From: Sulfuricella sp.
Lineage (GTDB): Bacteria > Pseudomonadota > Gammaproteobacteria > Burkholderiales > Sulfuricellaceae
DNA length: 38,296 bases
Assembly (NCBI GenBank): GCA_018336195.1
Contig: JAGXQV010000003.1
Coordinates: forward strand, 1-38,296
Direction of reading: 5' to 3'
The notes under the pieces are model-generated. The model searched no databases. It was given only the letters and a program-made list of their open reading frames with translations, and was not told the DNA's origin. Positions 1-8,261 of the stretch are shown piece by piece (position 1 is the first letter of the stretch; each line of letters opens with the position of its first letter). The translations under genes and the position numbers were made by a program.

Positions 1-106
1 GTCCTCCGTACATCGCGGAACTGACCGCGAGGGCCGCCGCACCGAGCAGGGCGGCGGTGAACCGGCGCCCCTTGGGCGCCGCGCCAAGGGTCGGCAATTG
101 GGACAT
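1..106 (-). CDS. N-terminus of an exported protein, cut by the window edge
   Basis: Only the first 35 codons are visible; the gene runs off the left end. It starts at an ATG (106-104) and begins MSQLPTLGAAPKGRRF, followed by an alanine/leucine-rich hydrophobic stretch. That is the pattern of a Sec signal peptide or membrane anchor. It lies 6 bases downstream of the metallophosphoesterase stop on the same strand, so it is probably the third gene of that operon. In related operons of catalase-like and phosphoesterase genes the partner is sometimes a cytochrome c, but nothing in these 35 residues confirms it. Function is unknown from this window. Confidence 0.55.
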   Translation of the reverse strand, partial: MSQLPTLGAAPKGRRFTAALLGAAALAVSSAMYGG

Positions 107-112
107 GGCGCG

Positions 113-1018
113 CTAGCCTCCCTGTAGCGGGTGTTCGTGGACCTCGTACAGCGCTTTTTGCGGATCCGCCTTGATGTCGCGCCAGCCCAGTCCGTTATAG
201 GGTAGGGAGGGATCCCAGGGCAGCGGCTTGTGGTCGCCGACGCCGGGCGGGGGCAGCGGAAAGATCAGGGATTTCGCCGAGCGGTGGGGGATATGCCCGG
301 TCATGTGGTGGTTTTCCTGGTGGATGTGCCCGTAGAACACCGAGACGTTCTTGAACGGCATCAGGAGTTCGATGGCCCGGGCGCCATCGCGGGTCGACCA
401 GCCCCAATCCGGGTAGAGATCGAACAGCGGGCGATGCGTCAGGACCACGATGGGCTGCTCCTTGGCCTGTTTCGCCAGATCCTCGGCGAGCCAGGCCAGT
501 TGGGGATCGCCCAGCGCGCCGTGGGGGTCGGAGACATTGTCGAGGGCGATGAAATGGATGCCCTTGTGGTCGAAAGTGTAGTGGGTCGGGCCGAAGAATT
601 CCTGGAATACTTCGCCGTGATCCACCGATGCGTCATGTTCGCCGGGTAGAAAGCGCACGTTTTGGACCTTCAGTTTGGAAACGATGTCGTGGAACTCCGC
701 CATTCGTGCGCGGCGTAATCTTCCGTCGAGCGTCAGGTGGGTGAGGTCGCCGGTGAAGACGATAAAATCCGGCGGCTGCGCCAACGCGTTGACCGCCTCG
801 ACGGCCTTGGGCAGGGTGATTTTGGCATCCGGATTGGGTGGTCCGCTGAAACCCCAGTGGGTATCGGAAAGCTGCACGAAATAAAAGTCGTCGCGCAAGG
901 CTAGCGCACCGGCACCCTTGCCCATTCCATAAGGTTCTCCGCGTACTCCTGAAGCGAATACGATGCCGCCGAAGGCTGCCAGGCGGAGGAATTCACGTCG
1001 ATCCATGGTCGATTTCAT
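113..1018 (-). CDS. Tat-exported calcineurin-like metallophosphoesterase
   Basis: 301 residues. The N-terminus carries a twin-arginine signal (DRREFL at 6-11, then a hydrophobic stretch), so a folded, metal-loaded enzyme is expected in the periplasm. The dinuclear-metal signature of calcineurin-like phosphoesterases is present: SDTH (D52, H54), GDLTH (D91), GEHD (126-129), THRP (H195) and GHIH (H231, H233). The usual GNHD block reads GEHD, replacing the metal-bridging asparagine by glutamate. The substrate cannot be told; cyclic nucleotides, phospholipids or other phosphoesters are all possible in this family. I chose the ATG at 1018 over a longer upstream reading because AAAGGAG lies 8 bases before it and the Tat signal then begins at residue 6. 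It follows the catalase-like gene by 85 bases that contain a strong hairpin. Confidence 0.85.
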   Translation of the reverse strand: MKSTMDRREFLRLAAFGGIVFASGVRGEPYGMGKGAGALALRDDFYFVQLSDTHWGFSGPPNPDAKITLPKAVEAVNALAQPPDFIVFTGDLTHLTLDGRLRRARMAEFHDIVSKLKVQNVRFLPGEHDASVDHGEVFQEFFGPTHYTFDHKGIHFIALDNVSDPHGALGDPQLAWLAEDLAKQAKEQPIVVLTHRPLFDLYPDWGWSTRDGARAIELLMPFKNVSVFYGHIHQENHHMTGHIPHRSAKSLIFPLPPPGVGDHKPLPWDPSLPYNGLGWRDIKADPQKALYEVHEHPLQGG

Positions 1019-1056
1019 GAGTGTTGCTCCTTTTGCGAAGGTATTGTTTGGGTGAG

Positions 1057-1095
1057 GGGGAAGATTTTCCGGCTGCCGCGCGGGAAATCTTCCCC
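1057..1095 (-). repeat. Strong intercistronic hairpin
   Basis: GGGGAAGATTTTCC (1057-1070) pairs with GGAAATCTTCCCC (1083-1095) apart from one bulged T, around a 12-base loop. It lies between the catalase-like stop codon and the phosphoesterase start. No T-run follows on the minus strand, so it need not end transcription. It could set unequal expression of the two genes through mRNA processing or stability, or act as a partial terminator. That role is inferred; the pairing is directly visible. Confidence 0.6.
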
Positions 1096-1103
1096 GTGCG
1101 CGT

Positions 1104-2105
1104 TCACAGCCCCCCCATCCGTTTGGCGAACGAGGCCGCATAGGCCGGTGAGCGAAACAGCAGCACCGGGTCGTCGGTGGGGGCGATGCCGTCGGCCATC
1201 ACCAGCGGGTCGTAGTTGATGGCCTCGCAGGCGGCGCCCTTTTGCGGCATGGCGGCGGTAACGGTCAGCGTGCCGACCTTGACCTTGCGGCGCGTTTCCG
1301 CCCAGGGCAGCGTCGGGTTGTCCTGGGGGTCGCCGGGGACGCCGATGGTTATCACCATATCCCAGCGCACCGGCCCTTGATGAGTCCGATTGAGCAGCGC
1401 CGATTCGAGGAAATTGGGGGCGGCAGTCTTCAGTTCCTCGTCGGTGAGGCGCTTTTCGCCGTCCTGCGGGACGAATTGCCAGCGCACCAGGGTGGTCCGG
1501 TGCTCCTTGTTGATGAACTTGAAGGTATGGATGCCGAAATACGCGCTGGTGGCATAGCTGGCCGGGGGATTGTTGGTTTCGAGAAATTGCGCCTGCATCT
1601 GGCTGTCGGGGTGGCTCGCCTTGAAGGCTTTGACCTTTTCGGGGTCGGGTTTGCCACTTGCCGGATCGGGGTGCAGCGCGACCATCAGGTCGAGAAAGGT
1701 CTGGGGGTTGGCGGCGCCGAACAGCGGGGTGTTGAGCATGGTCATATGTTGGCGCTGGCCGTCCGGCAGGCGGAATTCCAGCGCCATGCCCCGCGCACTT
1801 TTGGCGGTGTCGGGCGCTTTCGGATTGCCGCCCGCCAGGGAGAAGCGCGCGACCACCGGCACCGGTTTACCCGAAAACAGCGCCGATGCGGTAAACGGCG
1901 CGGCCTCTTTGTTGCCGACGAATTCGCCCACCGCGCAGGTCCCCTTGATGTGGTTGCGGCGTTCCCCCGGATGCACGCCGAAGGTGCCTTCGAGGGCGGA
2001 GACGACTTGGCCGGCGCTCACCTCGCCGGGCGCGGCGAGCGTCAACGGGCTGGCGAGGCTGAGCAAGGCGGCCAGGGCGCAAGGAGGGAAGATTTTTTTT
2101 TGCAT
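1104..2105 (-). CDS. Periplasmic catalase-family haem peroxidase (SrpA/KatA-related, small type)
   Basis: 333 residues, starting at the ATG at 2105 with AAAGGAA upstream; a longer in-frame reading to 2294 lacks a plausible start. A Sec signal peptide (MQKKIF, hydrophobic core, cleavage near LAA-PGE) precedes a catalase fold. The distal histidine is H52 in the RRNHIKG context, the ARGMALEF and [10 protein letters not shown] segments are family-typical, and a C-terminal RSPAY (R318, Y322) fits the R-x-x-x-Y motif of the proximal haem ligand. The length matches the small catalase-related group rather than classical catalases of about 500 residues, so peroxidase activity is at least as likely as true catalase activity. 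It is the first gene of a minus-strand group with the Tat phosphoesterase. Confidence 0.85.
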   Translation of the reverse strand: MQKKIFPPCALAALLSLASPLTLAAPGEVSAGQVVSALEGTFGVHPGERRNHIKGTCAVGEFVGNKEAAPFTASALFSGKPVPVVARFSLAGGNPKAPDTAKSARGMALEFRLPDGQRQHMTMLNTPLFGAANPQTFLDLMVALHPDPASGKPDPEKVKAFKASHPDSQMQAQFLETNNPPASYATSAYFGIHTFKFINKEHRTTLVRWQFVPQDGEKRLTDEELKTAAPNFLESALLNRTHQGPVRWDMVITIGVPGDPQDNPTLPWAETRRKVKVGTLTVTAAMPQKGAACEAINYDPLVMADGIAPTDDPVLLFRSPAYAASFAKRMGGL

Positions 2106-2292
2106 GATGATTTCCTTTTTGTCGTTGAGCGGGAAATGGTGGTGTGATCGACCACCCGCCGTGGTTCTCGGGCGGGTGCCGCCGCAGAAGCGGCAAGCTC
2201 GGGGTTGGACTTGGCGGTCATTCTCAAGTTCACGGGCGCGCCCCACCACAAGATCAGGACTGCGCTTGCCGGACAGGGTAAAATCCGCTCCC

Positions 2293-3249
2293 ATGCCTAC
2301 TCAGCCCGCCCTCTCCAGCCCCAAGCCCCCCGCGATTTTCCTGATGGGGCCGACTGCCTCCGGCAAGACCGGGGTGGCGGTGGAACTGGTTCGTCACCTG
2401 CCGTGCGAAATCATCAGTGTCGATTCGGCGCTGGTGTATCGCGACATGGACATCGGTACCGCCAAGCCGGACGCGGAGACGCTGCGGGTTGCGCCGCACC
2501 ATTTGATCGACCTGATTCCGCCTACCGAGAGCTACTCCGCGGCGCAGTTCCACCGCGATGCGTTGCGCCTGATGAGCGAGATTGCCGGGCGGGGGCGCAT
2601 TCCCTTGCTGGCCGGCGGCACCATGCTGTATTTCAAGGCGCTCAGCGAGGGCTTGAGCGACTTGCCGGAAGCCGCCCCGGAAGTGCGCGCCGAACTCGAC
2701 GAAAAGGCGGCGCGCCTGGGCTGGCCGGCGCTCCATGCCGAACTGGCGCAGCTTGACCCGGTCACCGCCGCGCGCCTGGAGCCTGCGGATGCACAACGCA
2801 TCCAGCGCGCCCTGGAGGTGTGCCGACTCACCGGCCAGCCGATGTCGGCGCTGCTGGGGCGCGCCGCGCCGCCCGAACTGCCGTGCCGGATCATTCGGGT
2901 TTCCCTGGAACCCAGTGATCGGGCGATGCTGCACCGGCGCATCGCCGAGCGTTTCGACGCCATGCTAGCCGCTGGGCTGATCGACGAGGTGCGCGGGTTG
3001 CGCGAGCGCTATCCGCTCAATCCGGGGCTGACTTCGATGCGCTGCGTCGGCTACCGCCAGGCCTGGCAATACCTGGATGGCGAGTTCGACCTGCCCACCC
3101 TGCGCGAGAAAGGCATCGCCGCCACCCGCCAACTCGCCAAACGCCAACTCACTTGGCTGCGCGCCATGCCCGACGTGCAACGCTTCGACTGCCTGGCCGA
3201 CGATCTGGCCGCTCAGGTGCGCCGCTTTCTGGAAAGCCAACTGGCGTAG
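2293..3249 (+). CDS. miaA: tRNA dimethylallyltransferase MiaA
   Basis: 318 residues, normal MiaA length. The enzyme transfers the dimethylallyl group of DMAPP to N6 of A37 in tRNAs that read codons starting with U, the first step towards ms2i6A. The P-loop GPTASGKT is at residues 19-26. The [16 protein letters not shown] segment, [10 protein letters not shown] and the C-terminal [13 protein letters not shown] block are MiaA hallmarks. The start is the ATG at 2293, from which the protein begins just before the nucleotide-binding strand; upstream in-frame sequence runs through the divergent catalase gene and is not credible. The ribosome-binding site is weak. It is divergent from the catalase-like gene and not next to mutL or hfq, the usual neighbours in many proteobacteria. 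Confidence 0.96.
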   Translation: MPTQPALSSPKPPAIFLMGPTASGKTGVAVELVRHLPCEIISVDSALVYRDMDIGTAKPDAETLRVAPHHLIDLIPPTESYSAAQFHRDALRLMSEIAGRGRIPLLAGGTMLYFKALSEGLSDLPEAAPEVRAELDEKAARLGWPALHAELAQLDPVTAARLEPADAQRIQRALEVCRLTGQPMSALLGRAAPPELPCRIIRVSLEPSDRAMLHRRIAERFDAMLAAGLIDEVRGLRERYPLNPGLTSMRCVGYRQAWQYLDGEFDLPTLREKGIAATRQLAKRQLTWLRAMPDVQRFDCLADDLAAQVRRFLESQLA

Positions 3250-3335
3250 CACCAAGTTGGGCAGTAAAGTCTGTATATTCTTATTTTCTTATATAAAACA
3301 ACCGGTTTTGCTCTTCGCCGAGTTATGCTATAAAC

Positions 3336-3360
3336 ATACCCCTGTGTCCGCAGGGGGTAT
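3336..3360 (+). promoter_or_regulatory. Inverted repeat in the leader of the transporter operon
   Basis: ATACCCCTG (3336-3344) and CAGGGGGTAT (3351-3360) form a near-perfect inverted repeat around TGTCCG, with one extra G in the right arm. It sits about 95 bases before the yeiH-like start, just after an AT-rich stretch (TATGCTATAA near 3324-3333) that could hold a -10 element. It may be an operator or an RNA hairpin in the 5' leader. No T-run follows, so it is not a typical terminator. Confidence 0.4.
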
Positions 3361-3453
3361 GCCGGGCCTGTGAATCTGGGACAACCCATGCAGCCGGCGA
3401 CCCATTAGCCGTTTCATCATTACAAAAAACCGTTTTGTCAGGAGGAAGTATCG

Positions 3454-4602
3454 ATGAGCAACGATTCGCCCGGCTTTTTGCAGAAACTCCCCAGCGCCTT
3501 ACCCGGCCTCGCCCTGATCATCCTTACCATGGTGGTGATCCGCAACTGGATCGAACCGTGGATGACCAATGCGGTGATCCTCGGGCAGAAGGGCTGGTTC
3601 GTCAAAGTCCTGCATCTCAACTACATCCTGCTCGGCATCATCTGCGGGATGCTGTATCGCAACGTGGTGTTCGGCGGCAAGATGCCGGACCTGTTCAACG
3701 ACGGCTTCAAGCTGTCGCGCTTGATGATCAAGACCGGGATTATCCTGCTCGGCTCGTTGTATACCGTGCAGGCCATCGTCAAACTCGGCTCGATGGCGAT
3801 TTTCCTGATCGGCGGATTCGTCATCATGACCCTGTTGATGGTGTTGTGGCTGGGCAAGGTTTTCAAGCTCGACCGCTCGATGACCGGGGTGCTCGCCAAC
3901 GCCCTGTCGATCTGCGGCGTGTCGGCGGCGGTAGCCACCTCGCCCGCCGTCGAGGCCAAGGCCAGCCACGTCGCTTACGCCATCGCCACCATCCTCGGCT
4001 TCGGCATTCTCACGATGTTCACCAGCCCCTTCATCGGCCATGCGCTGGGACTCAACGACCTGCAATACGGCGCCTGGGTGGGTACCGGCATCCTCAACTC
4101 CGGGCAGGTACTGGCCGCCTGTTTGGCCTTCAACCCCAACGTCGCGCCGGGTACGGCGGTGTCGGTGGGGGAGATTTGGAACATCATGCGGGTGATCTCG
4201 ATCCCTTTCGCAGTGTTCGCGGTGACGGTGTGGTACTGGGCCGGTAAGGAACTCGATGAATCGGCGGCGCAGAAGAAAAGCCTGGGCACCCTGCTGATCG
4301 AGAAATTCCCGGTATTCGTGATCGGCTTCATGGGGATGGTGCTGCTCACCAGCCTGGGTGCCTTTGGCGACGTAGGCATCCAGGGCGGGCCGCCGGCTTC
4401 GGATACCATCAAGATGCTGCGCCTGTGGATGACCTGGATCTTCGGCTTCGGCCTAGTCGGCCTGGGCGGCTACATCGACTTCAAGGAACTCGCCAAGGCC
4501 GGCGGCACCCCGCTCAAGATCGGCCTGATCGTCGGCGTCACCAAATACGTGCTGGCGCTGGTCGTGGTGTTGCTCATCAAAGACCACCTGGTCGCCATCT
4601 AA
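3454..4602 (+). CDS. YeiH/UPF0324-family integral membrane transporter (putative sulfate exporter family)
   Basis: 382 residues with about ten hydrophobic segments, preceded by a strong AGGAGG seven bases before the ATG. The block SICGVSAAVATSPAV (around residues 150-165) and the segment GTGILNSGQVLAA are characteristic of the YeiH/UPF0324 family. Databases name the family putative sulfate exporters; direct transport evidence is limited, so the substrate should be considered unknown. It opens a compact unit: a 51-residue single-TM protein starts 13 bases after its stop, and a UspA-family gene follows one base after that. The tight packing suggests that the small protein and the stress protein work with the transporter, but this is inference. 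Confidence 0.85.
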   Translation: MSNDSPGFLQKLPSALPGLALIILTMVVIRNWIEPWMTNAVILGQKGWFVKVLHLNYILLGIICGMLYRNVVFGGKMPDLFNDGFKLSRLMIKTGIILLGSLYTVQAIVKLGSMAIFLIGGFVIMTLLMVLWLGKVFKLDRSMTGVLANALSICGVSAAVATSPAVEAKASHVAYAIATILGFGILTMFTSPFIGHALGLNDLQYGAWVGTGILNSGQVLAACLAFNPNVAPGTAVSVGEIWNIMRVISIPFAVFAVTVWYWAGKELDESAAQKKSLGTLLIEKFPVFVIGFMGMVLLTSLGAFGDVGIQGGPPASDTIKMLRLWMTWIFGFGLVGLGGYIDFKELAKAGGTPLKIGLIVGVTKYVLALVVVLLIKDHLVAI

Positions 4603-4615
4603 GGGAGGAAGAATT

Positions 4616-4771
4616 ATGGCTAGAGAACAGAAATCCGGCAGCGAAACCCTCGGCAGCACCGGCGAGAAAAGCAAGATGACTCTCTTCAAGGACGACCGCG
4701 CCGAAGACGTCGGGGCAATCATCCTCTCGGTGCTGGTCATCGCCGTCGTCATCCTGCTGACGATGAAATAG
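4616..4771 (+). CDS. 51-residue single-TM protein between transporter and UspA-family genes
   Basis: A small open frame (MAREQKSGSE... ending LLTMK, TAG at 4769-4771) with GGGAGG seven bases before its ATG. The first 31 residues are polar and charged (KDDRAEDVG before the membrane). Residues 33-49 are a run of I, L, V and A, a clear membrane helix, with only M-K after it. It lies between the YeiH-family gene and the usp gene with almost no spacer, which argues strongly that it is translated. I recognise no family. A small subunit or regulator of the neighbouring transporter is the simplest guess. Confidence 0.7.
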   Translation: MAREQKSGSETLGSTGEKSKMTLFKDDRAEDVGAIILSVLVIAVVILLTMK

Positions 4772-4772
4772 G

Positions 4773-5222
4773 ATGTTCGGCAAGATATGGGTGGCGGTGG
4801 ACGGTTCCACCGCCAGCGAGGCCGCGTTGAACTACGCGGTCAACCTCGCCCGCCAGGGTAACGCCACCTTGACCGGCGTTTTCGTGGTGGACGGCGGCTG
4901 GCCGGATTTCATCGGCAACGACTGGCAATCCGCCAAAGGGGCGCGTCAGGGCTTCCTCGACTACATCCACCGCGAACAGGAAGAGCAGGCACTGGCTGCC
5001 CAACGCCAGTTCGAGGAAGCTGCAATTGGCCTGGAAAACGCGCATTTCAAGGTGCTGGCAGGCGACCCCACGGATACCCTGGTCAGCCTTGCCACTCAGG
5101 AAGAAACCGGCCTATTGGTGACCAGCAAACGGGTGTTTCAGGTCAGCGGGCGTCCCAGCCTTAAATCACTGGCAAAAACCCTCGCCCAGAAAGCCTCGCG
5201 GCCGTTGCTGCTGTTGCCGTGA
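4773..5222 (+). CDS. Universal stress protein UspA family
   Basis: 149 residues. The N-terminal strand KIWVAVDGSTASEAALNYA and the C-terminal strand ending RPLLLLP fit a single UspA domain. The glycine-rich ATP-binding loop of nucleotide-binding Usp proteins (G-x2-G-x9-G-S/T) is not obvious; the region reads SGRPSLKSLAKTLAQ, so it may be a non-ATP-binding member. The start ATG lies one base after the stop of the 51-residue membrane protein, with no separate strong ribosome-binding site, so translation is probably coupled. As the last gene of the transporter unit it may be a cytoplasmic regulatory partner, as Usp domains are for some transporters; that link is inferred. Confidence 0.85.
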   Translation: MFGKIWVAVDGSTASEAALNYAVNLARQGNATLTGVFVVDGGWPDFIGNDWQSAKGARQGFLDYIHREQEEQALAAQRQFEEAAIGLENAHFKVLAGDPTDTLVSLATQEETGLLVTSKRVFQVSGRPSLKSLAKTLAQKASRPLLLLP

Positions 5223-5239
5223 AGCGGCGAAAAGCCGTT
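5223..5239. terminator. Small hairpin between convergent genes
   Basis: AGCGGC (5223-5228) and GCCGTT (5234-5239) can pair around a GAAAA loop, with one G-T pair. It fills the 16-base gap between the usp stop and the convergent stop of the diguanylate cyclase gene. There is no T-run on either side, so terminator function is only suggested by position. Confidence 0.3.
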
Positions 5240-6948
5240 CAATCGACCGGACGATAAAACTTGAAGTTGTTGCGCCCGTCCTCCTTGGCGAGGTACATGG
5301 CGGCATCGGCGTGCTTGATGAGATCGTCGGGGGTCTTGCCGTCATCGGGAAAAACGCTGATGCCGAGGCTGGTGGTGATGCCGACTTCGTGGCCTTCGAT
5401 GTGTAGCGGCTGGGCGAGGGCGGCGACGACCTTGCGGGCGATGGGCGGTACCATGTCGGCGTCGTGAATTTCTTCGAGCAATACGATGAATTCGTCGCCG
5501 GATAAACGTGCCACGGTGTCTTCGCCGCGCACGCAGGCGGTGAGGCGTTGCGCGACGATGCGCAGGAGTTGGTCGCCGATCGGGTGGCCGAGGGTGTCGT
5601 TGATGCGCTTGAAGCGGTCCAGGTCGAGAAACATCACCGCGACCTTTTTCTTGTTGCGGTGGGCGTGGGGAATCGCGTGGCGCAGCCTTTCCATGAGGAG
5701 AGCCCGGTTGGGCAGGCTGGTGAGGGCATCGTGGTGGGCGAGGAAGCGCATCTGCTCTTCGGCGGCCTTGCGCATGGTGATGTCCGAGAACACCGCCACG
5801 TAGTTGGTGACTTTGCCGTCGTTATCCTTGACGCTGTTGATGGTCAGCCATTCCGCGAAAATTTCCCCGTTGCGCCGTTTGTTCCAGATCTCCCCTTGCC
5901 AGTGGCCGGCTTGATCCAGGTCTTCGCGCATCTTGCGGTAAAAAACCTCGTCGTGGCGGCCCGAGGAGAGCAGCCCGGGGGTCTTGCCGATGACTTCGTG
6001 GGATTTGTAGCCGGTAATCTGGGTGAACGCCGGGTTGACCGACTCGATGACGTTGTCGGCAGTGGTGACCATGATGCCTTCGAAAGTGCTTTCAAAGGCT
6101 TTGGCGGCGAGGCGCAGGTGCTGGTTGGAAATTGCCAGGCTTTGTTCGCGTTCGCGCAGGGTTTCGCGGAGTTGATTGACGTAGTCGTATTCGATGCTGG
6201 CGAGAATGTCGGAAAATGTGACCAGGCCGAGCAGTTCGCCGTCTTCGCTGGTGACGCCGAGATGACGGATGTGGCTTTTGATGAACAGTTTGCGCGCGTT
6301 GTACAGGCTGGAATCGCTGGAGACGCAGATCAGCGGGCGGCTGGCCAGTTCGCCGACGAGTTTGAGTGCCTGGCCGGAACCGATGTGACGCACGACGTCG
6401 CGTTCGGTGAGGATGCCGTATACGCCGTCGGGACAACGGGTAATCAGGGCGTTGCAGCCTTCCTGGGTCATCCGCTGGATCGCCTCGCTCAGCAGGGCGG
6501 TTCCCGAAATGGAGATGTTGTGCCGGTTGAGCACCGATTTTACGTCGCGCATCGCCACGTAATATTCGATACCCTGGTTCATCACGATGTCGGATTGGGT
6601 GACGATGCCGCGATGCCTGCCGTTGTCGTCCACCACCAGAAAATGCCGTACCCCTTCCTCGCGGAAACGCAACGCCGCCTCGCCGAGGCCGGTGTCGATC
6701 CCGATCACCTTGACCGGAGAGGACATGAACTCGGTGATTGGCTTATCGAAGGCTTCCGGATCGAAAACATCGAGTGCCAGCGCATCCTGCTCCGTCCAGA
6801 TGCCCACCATTTTGCCGTGCTCCTCCACCAGGATGGAGCTGCAATACGCTTCCACCATCAGCGCTGCGGCCTTCGACAGCGGGGTCTCCGGCGGGCAGGT
6901 GAGGATGTCCGTGTTGAGTATGCTCTCTATGGTGATGTCGTTGGGCAT
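5239..6948 (-). CDS. Diguanylate cyclase with four CBS domains and a PAS domain
   Basis: 569 residues, no membrane helix. Order: four CBS motifs in two pairs (about 10-125 and 138-255), a short coiled linker (255-282), a PAS domain (about 283-395) and a GGDEF domain (about 400-569). The active-site loop reads SGDEF (483-487), a common active variant. RGED (474-477) lies exactly five residues before it and matches the RxxD inhibitory site for c-di-GMP feedback. The protein should make c-di-GMP from GTP in response to a nucleotide or small ligand bound by the CBS pairs and a signal sensed by PAS; the ligands are unknown. There is no EAL domain. No clear ribosome-binding site precedes the ATG at 6948. 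Confidence 0.92.
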   Translation of the reverse strand: MPNDITIESILNTDILTCPPETPLSKAAALMVEAYCSSILVEEHGKMVGIWTEQDALALDVFDPEAFDKPITEFMSSPVKVIGIDTGLGEAALRFREEGVRHFLVVDDNGRHRGIVTQSDIVMNQGIEYYVAMRDVKSVLNRHNISISGTALLSEAIQRMTQEGCNALITRCPDGVYGILTERDVVRHIGSGQALKLVGELASRPLICVSSDSSLYNARKLFIKSHIRHLGVTSEDGELLGLVTFSDILASIEYDYVNQLRETLREREQSLAISNQHLRLAAKAFESTFEGIMVTTADNVIESVNPAFTQITGYKSHEVIGKTPGLLSSGRHDEVFYRKMREDLDQAGHWQGEIWNKRRNGEIFAEWLTINSVKDNDGKVTNYVAVFSDITMRKAAEEQMRFLAHHDALTSLPNRALLMERLRHAIPHAHRNKKKVAVMFLDLDRFKRINDTLGHPIGDQLLRIVAQRLTACVRGEDTVARLSGDEFIVLLEEIHDADMVPPIARKVVAALAQPLHIEGHEVGITTSLGISVFPDDGKTPDDLIKHADAAMYLAKEDGRNNFKFYRPVD

Positions 6949-6988
6949 CGTTGGAATTTAGGGAGATATGCCAAATGATTATTCTAAC

Positions 6989-7001
6989 GCCAACGGTTGG
7001 C
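6989..7001 (-). terminator. Palindrome downstream of the SapC-family gene
   Basis: GCCAACGGTTGGC is a perfect 6-bp inverted repeat around one base, 17 bases after the SapC-family stop codon on the minus strand. It is followed by GTTAGAATAAT rather than a T-run. It could be a weak terminator or an operator for the downstream diguanylate cyclase gene. Confidence 0.25.
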
Positions 7002-7018
7002 AAAAGGGATCAAAAAAT

Positions 7019-7759
7019 TCAATTGCTTGACCAATCGATCAGGTGACTCCAGTTGCCCAGCGATTGGAGATGAAAATACACCAGCGGCAGCCAGGATTTC
7101 TTGTGCCAGTCGGCGATGGTTTTGCTCGGCAGCGCATTGAAGGCGGCTTCGTCGACGATGCGGAAATTGTCGATGGAAATCTGCTCCCCGTCGTTCAGGC
7201 GAATGTCGGCGTGCCGCTCGATCAGCAGGCCACTGTCCAGCAGCCCCTGGGTGAAGACCTGGGTGGTCTGGTGATCGGCATGGAAGCCGCTCAGGAAATC
7301 GGCGGCTTTTTCCACCAGAGGAGTCGTGGCGGCACCGGCGAACAGCGGTTCGGCCCCCTCGACTGGGCGAAAATGCTCGGCGGATTCGTCTATGCCGAGA
7401 ACGAACTGGCCATTCTGGCGGTCTTCCAGGAACAGGAAGGGATACTGCTGCAGATACGCCGGGATGTAGCGTTCCGCGCGCCAGTTGCCGTTGGTGTCGA
7501 CCAGCAGATTGCGCTCGTTGCGCAGCCCCAACAACGCCACGGGCGCGGCTTGCGGCCCGGCGAAGACAATCGGGTAGTCGCGCGCCGCCAGGTGAAATTC
7601 GGCATAGGTGAGCGGTATCGCCGTGAGCTTGGCGGCAAAGCCGTATCCGCAACGGGGATTGTAGGTGAGGTCGCGGTGACGTTGCGAATCCAGCAACACC
7701 GGTTGGGCAAACAGCGGATTGAGCGGTGCCTGGGGAGGAATGGGGGTCGTTTGGGCCAT
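7019..7759 (-). CDS. SapC-family protein
   Basis: 246 residues. The N-terminal PLNPLFAQPVLLDSQRHRDL and the block LAARDYPIVF are typical of the SapC family, named after a Campylobacter S-layer secretion locus; its biochemical role is not established. No signal peptide or membrane helix is visible, so it is probably cytoplasmic. I chose the ATG at 7759 because family members begin a few residues before the RHRDL block; a reading from 7819 adds twenty atypical residues. No S-layer or ABC exporter gene is adjacent, so the context does not support a secretion role here. Confidence 0.85.
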   Translation of the reverse strand: MAQTTPIPPQAPLNPLFAQPVLLDSQRHRDLTYNPRCGYGFAAKLTAIPLTYAEFHLAARDYPIVFAGPQAAPVALLGLRNERNLLVDTNGNWRAERYIPAYLQQYPFLFLEDRQNGQFVLGIDESAEHFRPVEGAEPLFAGAATTPLVEKAADFLSGFHADHQTTQVFTQGLLDSGLLIERHADIRLNDGEQISIDNFRIVDEAAFNALPSKTIADWHKKSWLPLVYFHLQSLGNWSHLIDWSSN

Positions 7760-7886
7760 GATGAATGAGGTCTGGAATTGAGAAATACCCTGCCTGAAGG
7801 CGGCGGGCAAACATACCATTGTTTGGGGGAAGCCGCAAATCGTGGCAGGGTGCCGGCCGCGACCGGAGCACCGTCATTTCCCGGGT

Positions 7887-7903
7887 AGGCAGGGATCCTG
7901 CCT
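7887..7903. repeat. Perfect inverted repeat upstream of the FmdB gene
   Basis: AGGCAGG (7887-7893) and CCTGCCT (7897-7903) form a perfect 7-bp stem around GAT, in the divergent spacer between the SapC-family and FmdB-family genes, about 65 bases before the FmdB start. It could be an operator for either gene. The position is suggestive only. Confidence 0.35.
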
Positions 7904-7967
7904 GGCGTGTATTTTGCACTCACTTTCGAATCAATGAGATTTTTGTCGCAAACCTTACGGAGGCACC

Positions 7968-8201
7968 ATGCCGATATTTGATTTCCGCTGCGGCGAATGC
8001 AGCAAAACCTTTGAACTGCTGGTCAGGTCGGCTACCGTGCCGGCCTGCCCGGCGTGCGGTAGCGAACAGCTCGAAAAACAGGTGGCCGCGCCGACCGCGC
8101 CCGGACAAAGTGCCGGTCTGGTCGCCAAGGCGCGTGCGCAGGCCAATAAGGAAGGTCATTTCAGCAATTACAAGCGTTCCGAGAAGCCGCGCTTCAAATA
8201 G
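7968..8201 (+). CDS. FmdB-family zinc ribbon protein
   Basis: 77 residues, with GGAGG six bases before the ATG. The N-terminal half is the FmdB zinc ribbon: MPIFDFRCGEC then CPAC, giving four cysteines (C8, C11, C27, C30) that should bind one zinc. The C-terminal half is low in complexity, basic and alanine-rich, ending YKRSEKPRFK. FmdB was named for a putative regulator of formamidase, but the family is widespread and its general function is unclear; nucleic acid or protein binding through the ribbon is likely. In many proteobacteria it precedes a DUF502 gene and aspS, which are absent here. Confidence 0.9.
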   Translation: MPIFDFRCGECSKTFELLVRSATVPACPACGSEQLEKQVAAPTAPGQSAGLVAKARAQANKEGHFSNYKRSEKPRFK

Positions 8202-8261
8202 GGGGGAGTTGCCGGAATTTTCGGGGCAGGGGATCATCCGGTCTTTTGCAGGAAATCCGAC

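Noticed and set aside
1570-2292. Upstream extension of miaA
   Set aside because: The frame is open to 1570 but runs antisense through the catalase-like gene; MiaA proteins start just before the P-loop, as at 2293.
5548-6978. 476-codon plus-strand frame opposite the diguanylate cyclase gene
   Set aside because: No recognisable domain and no ribosome-binding site; the minus strand carries clear CBS, PAS and GGDEF motifs.
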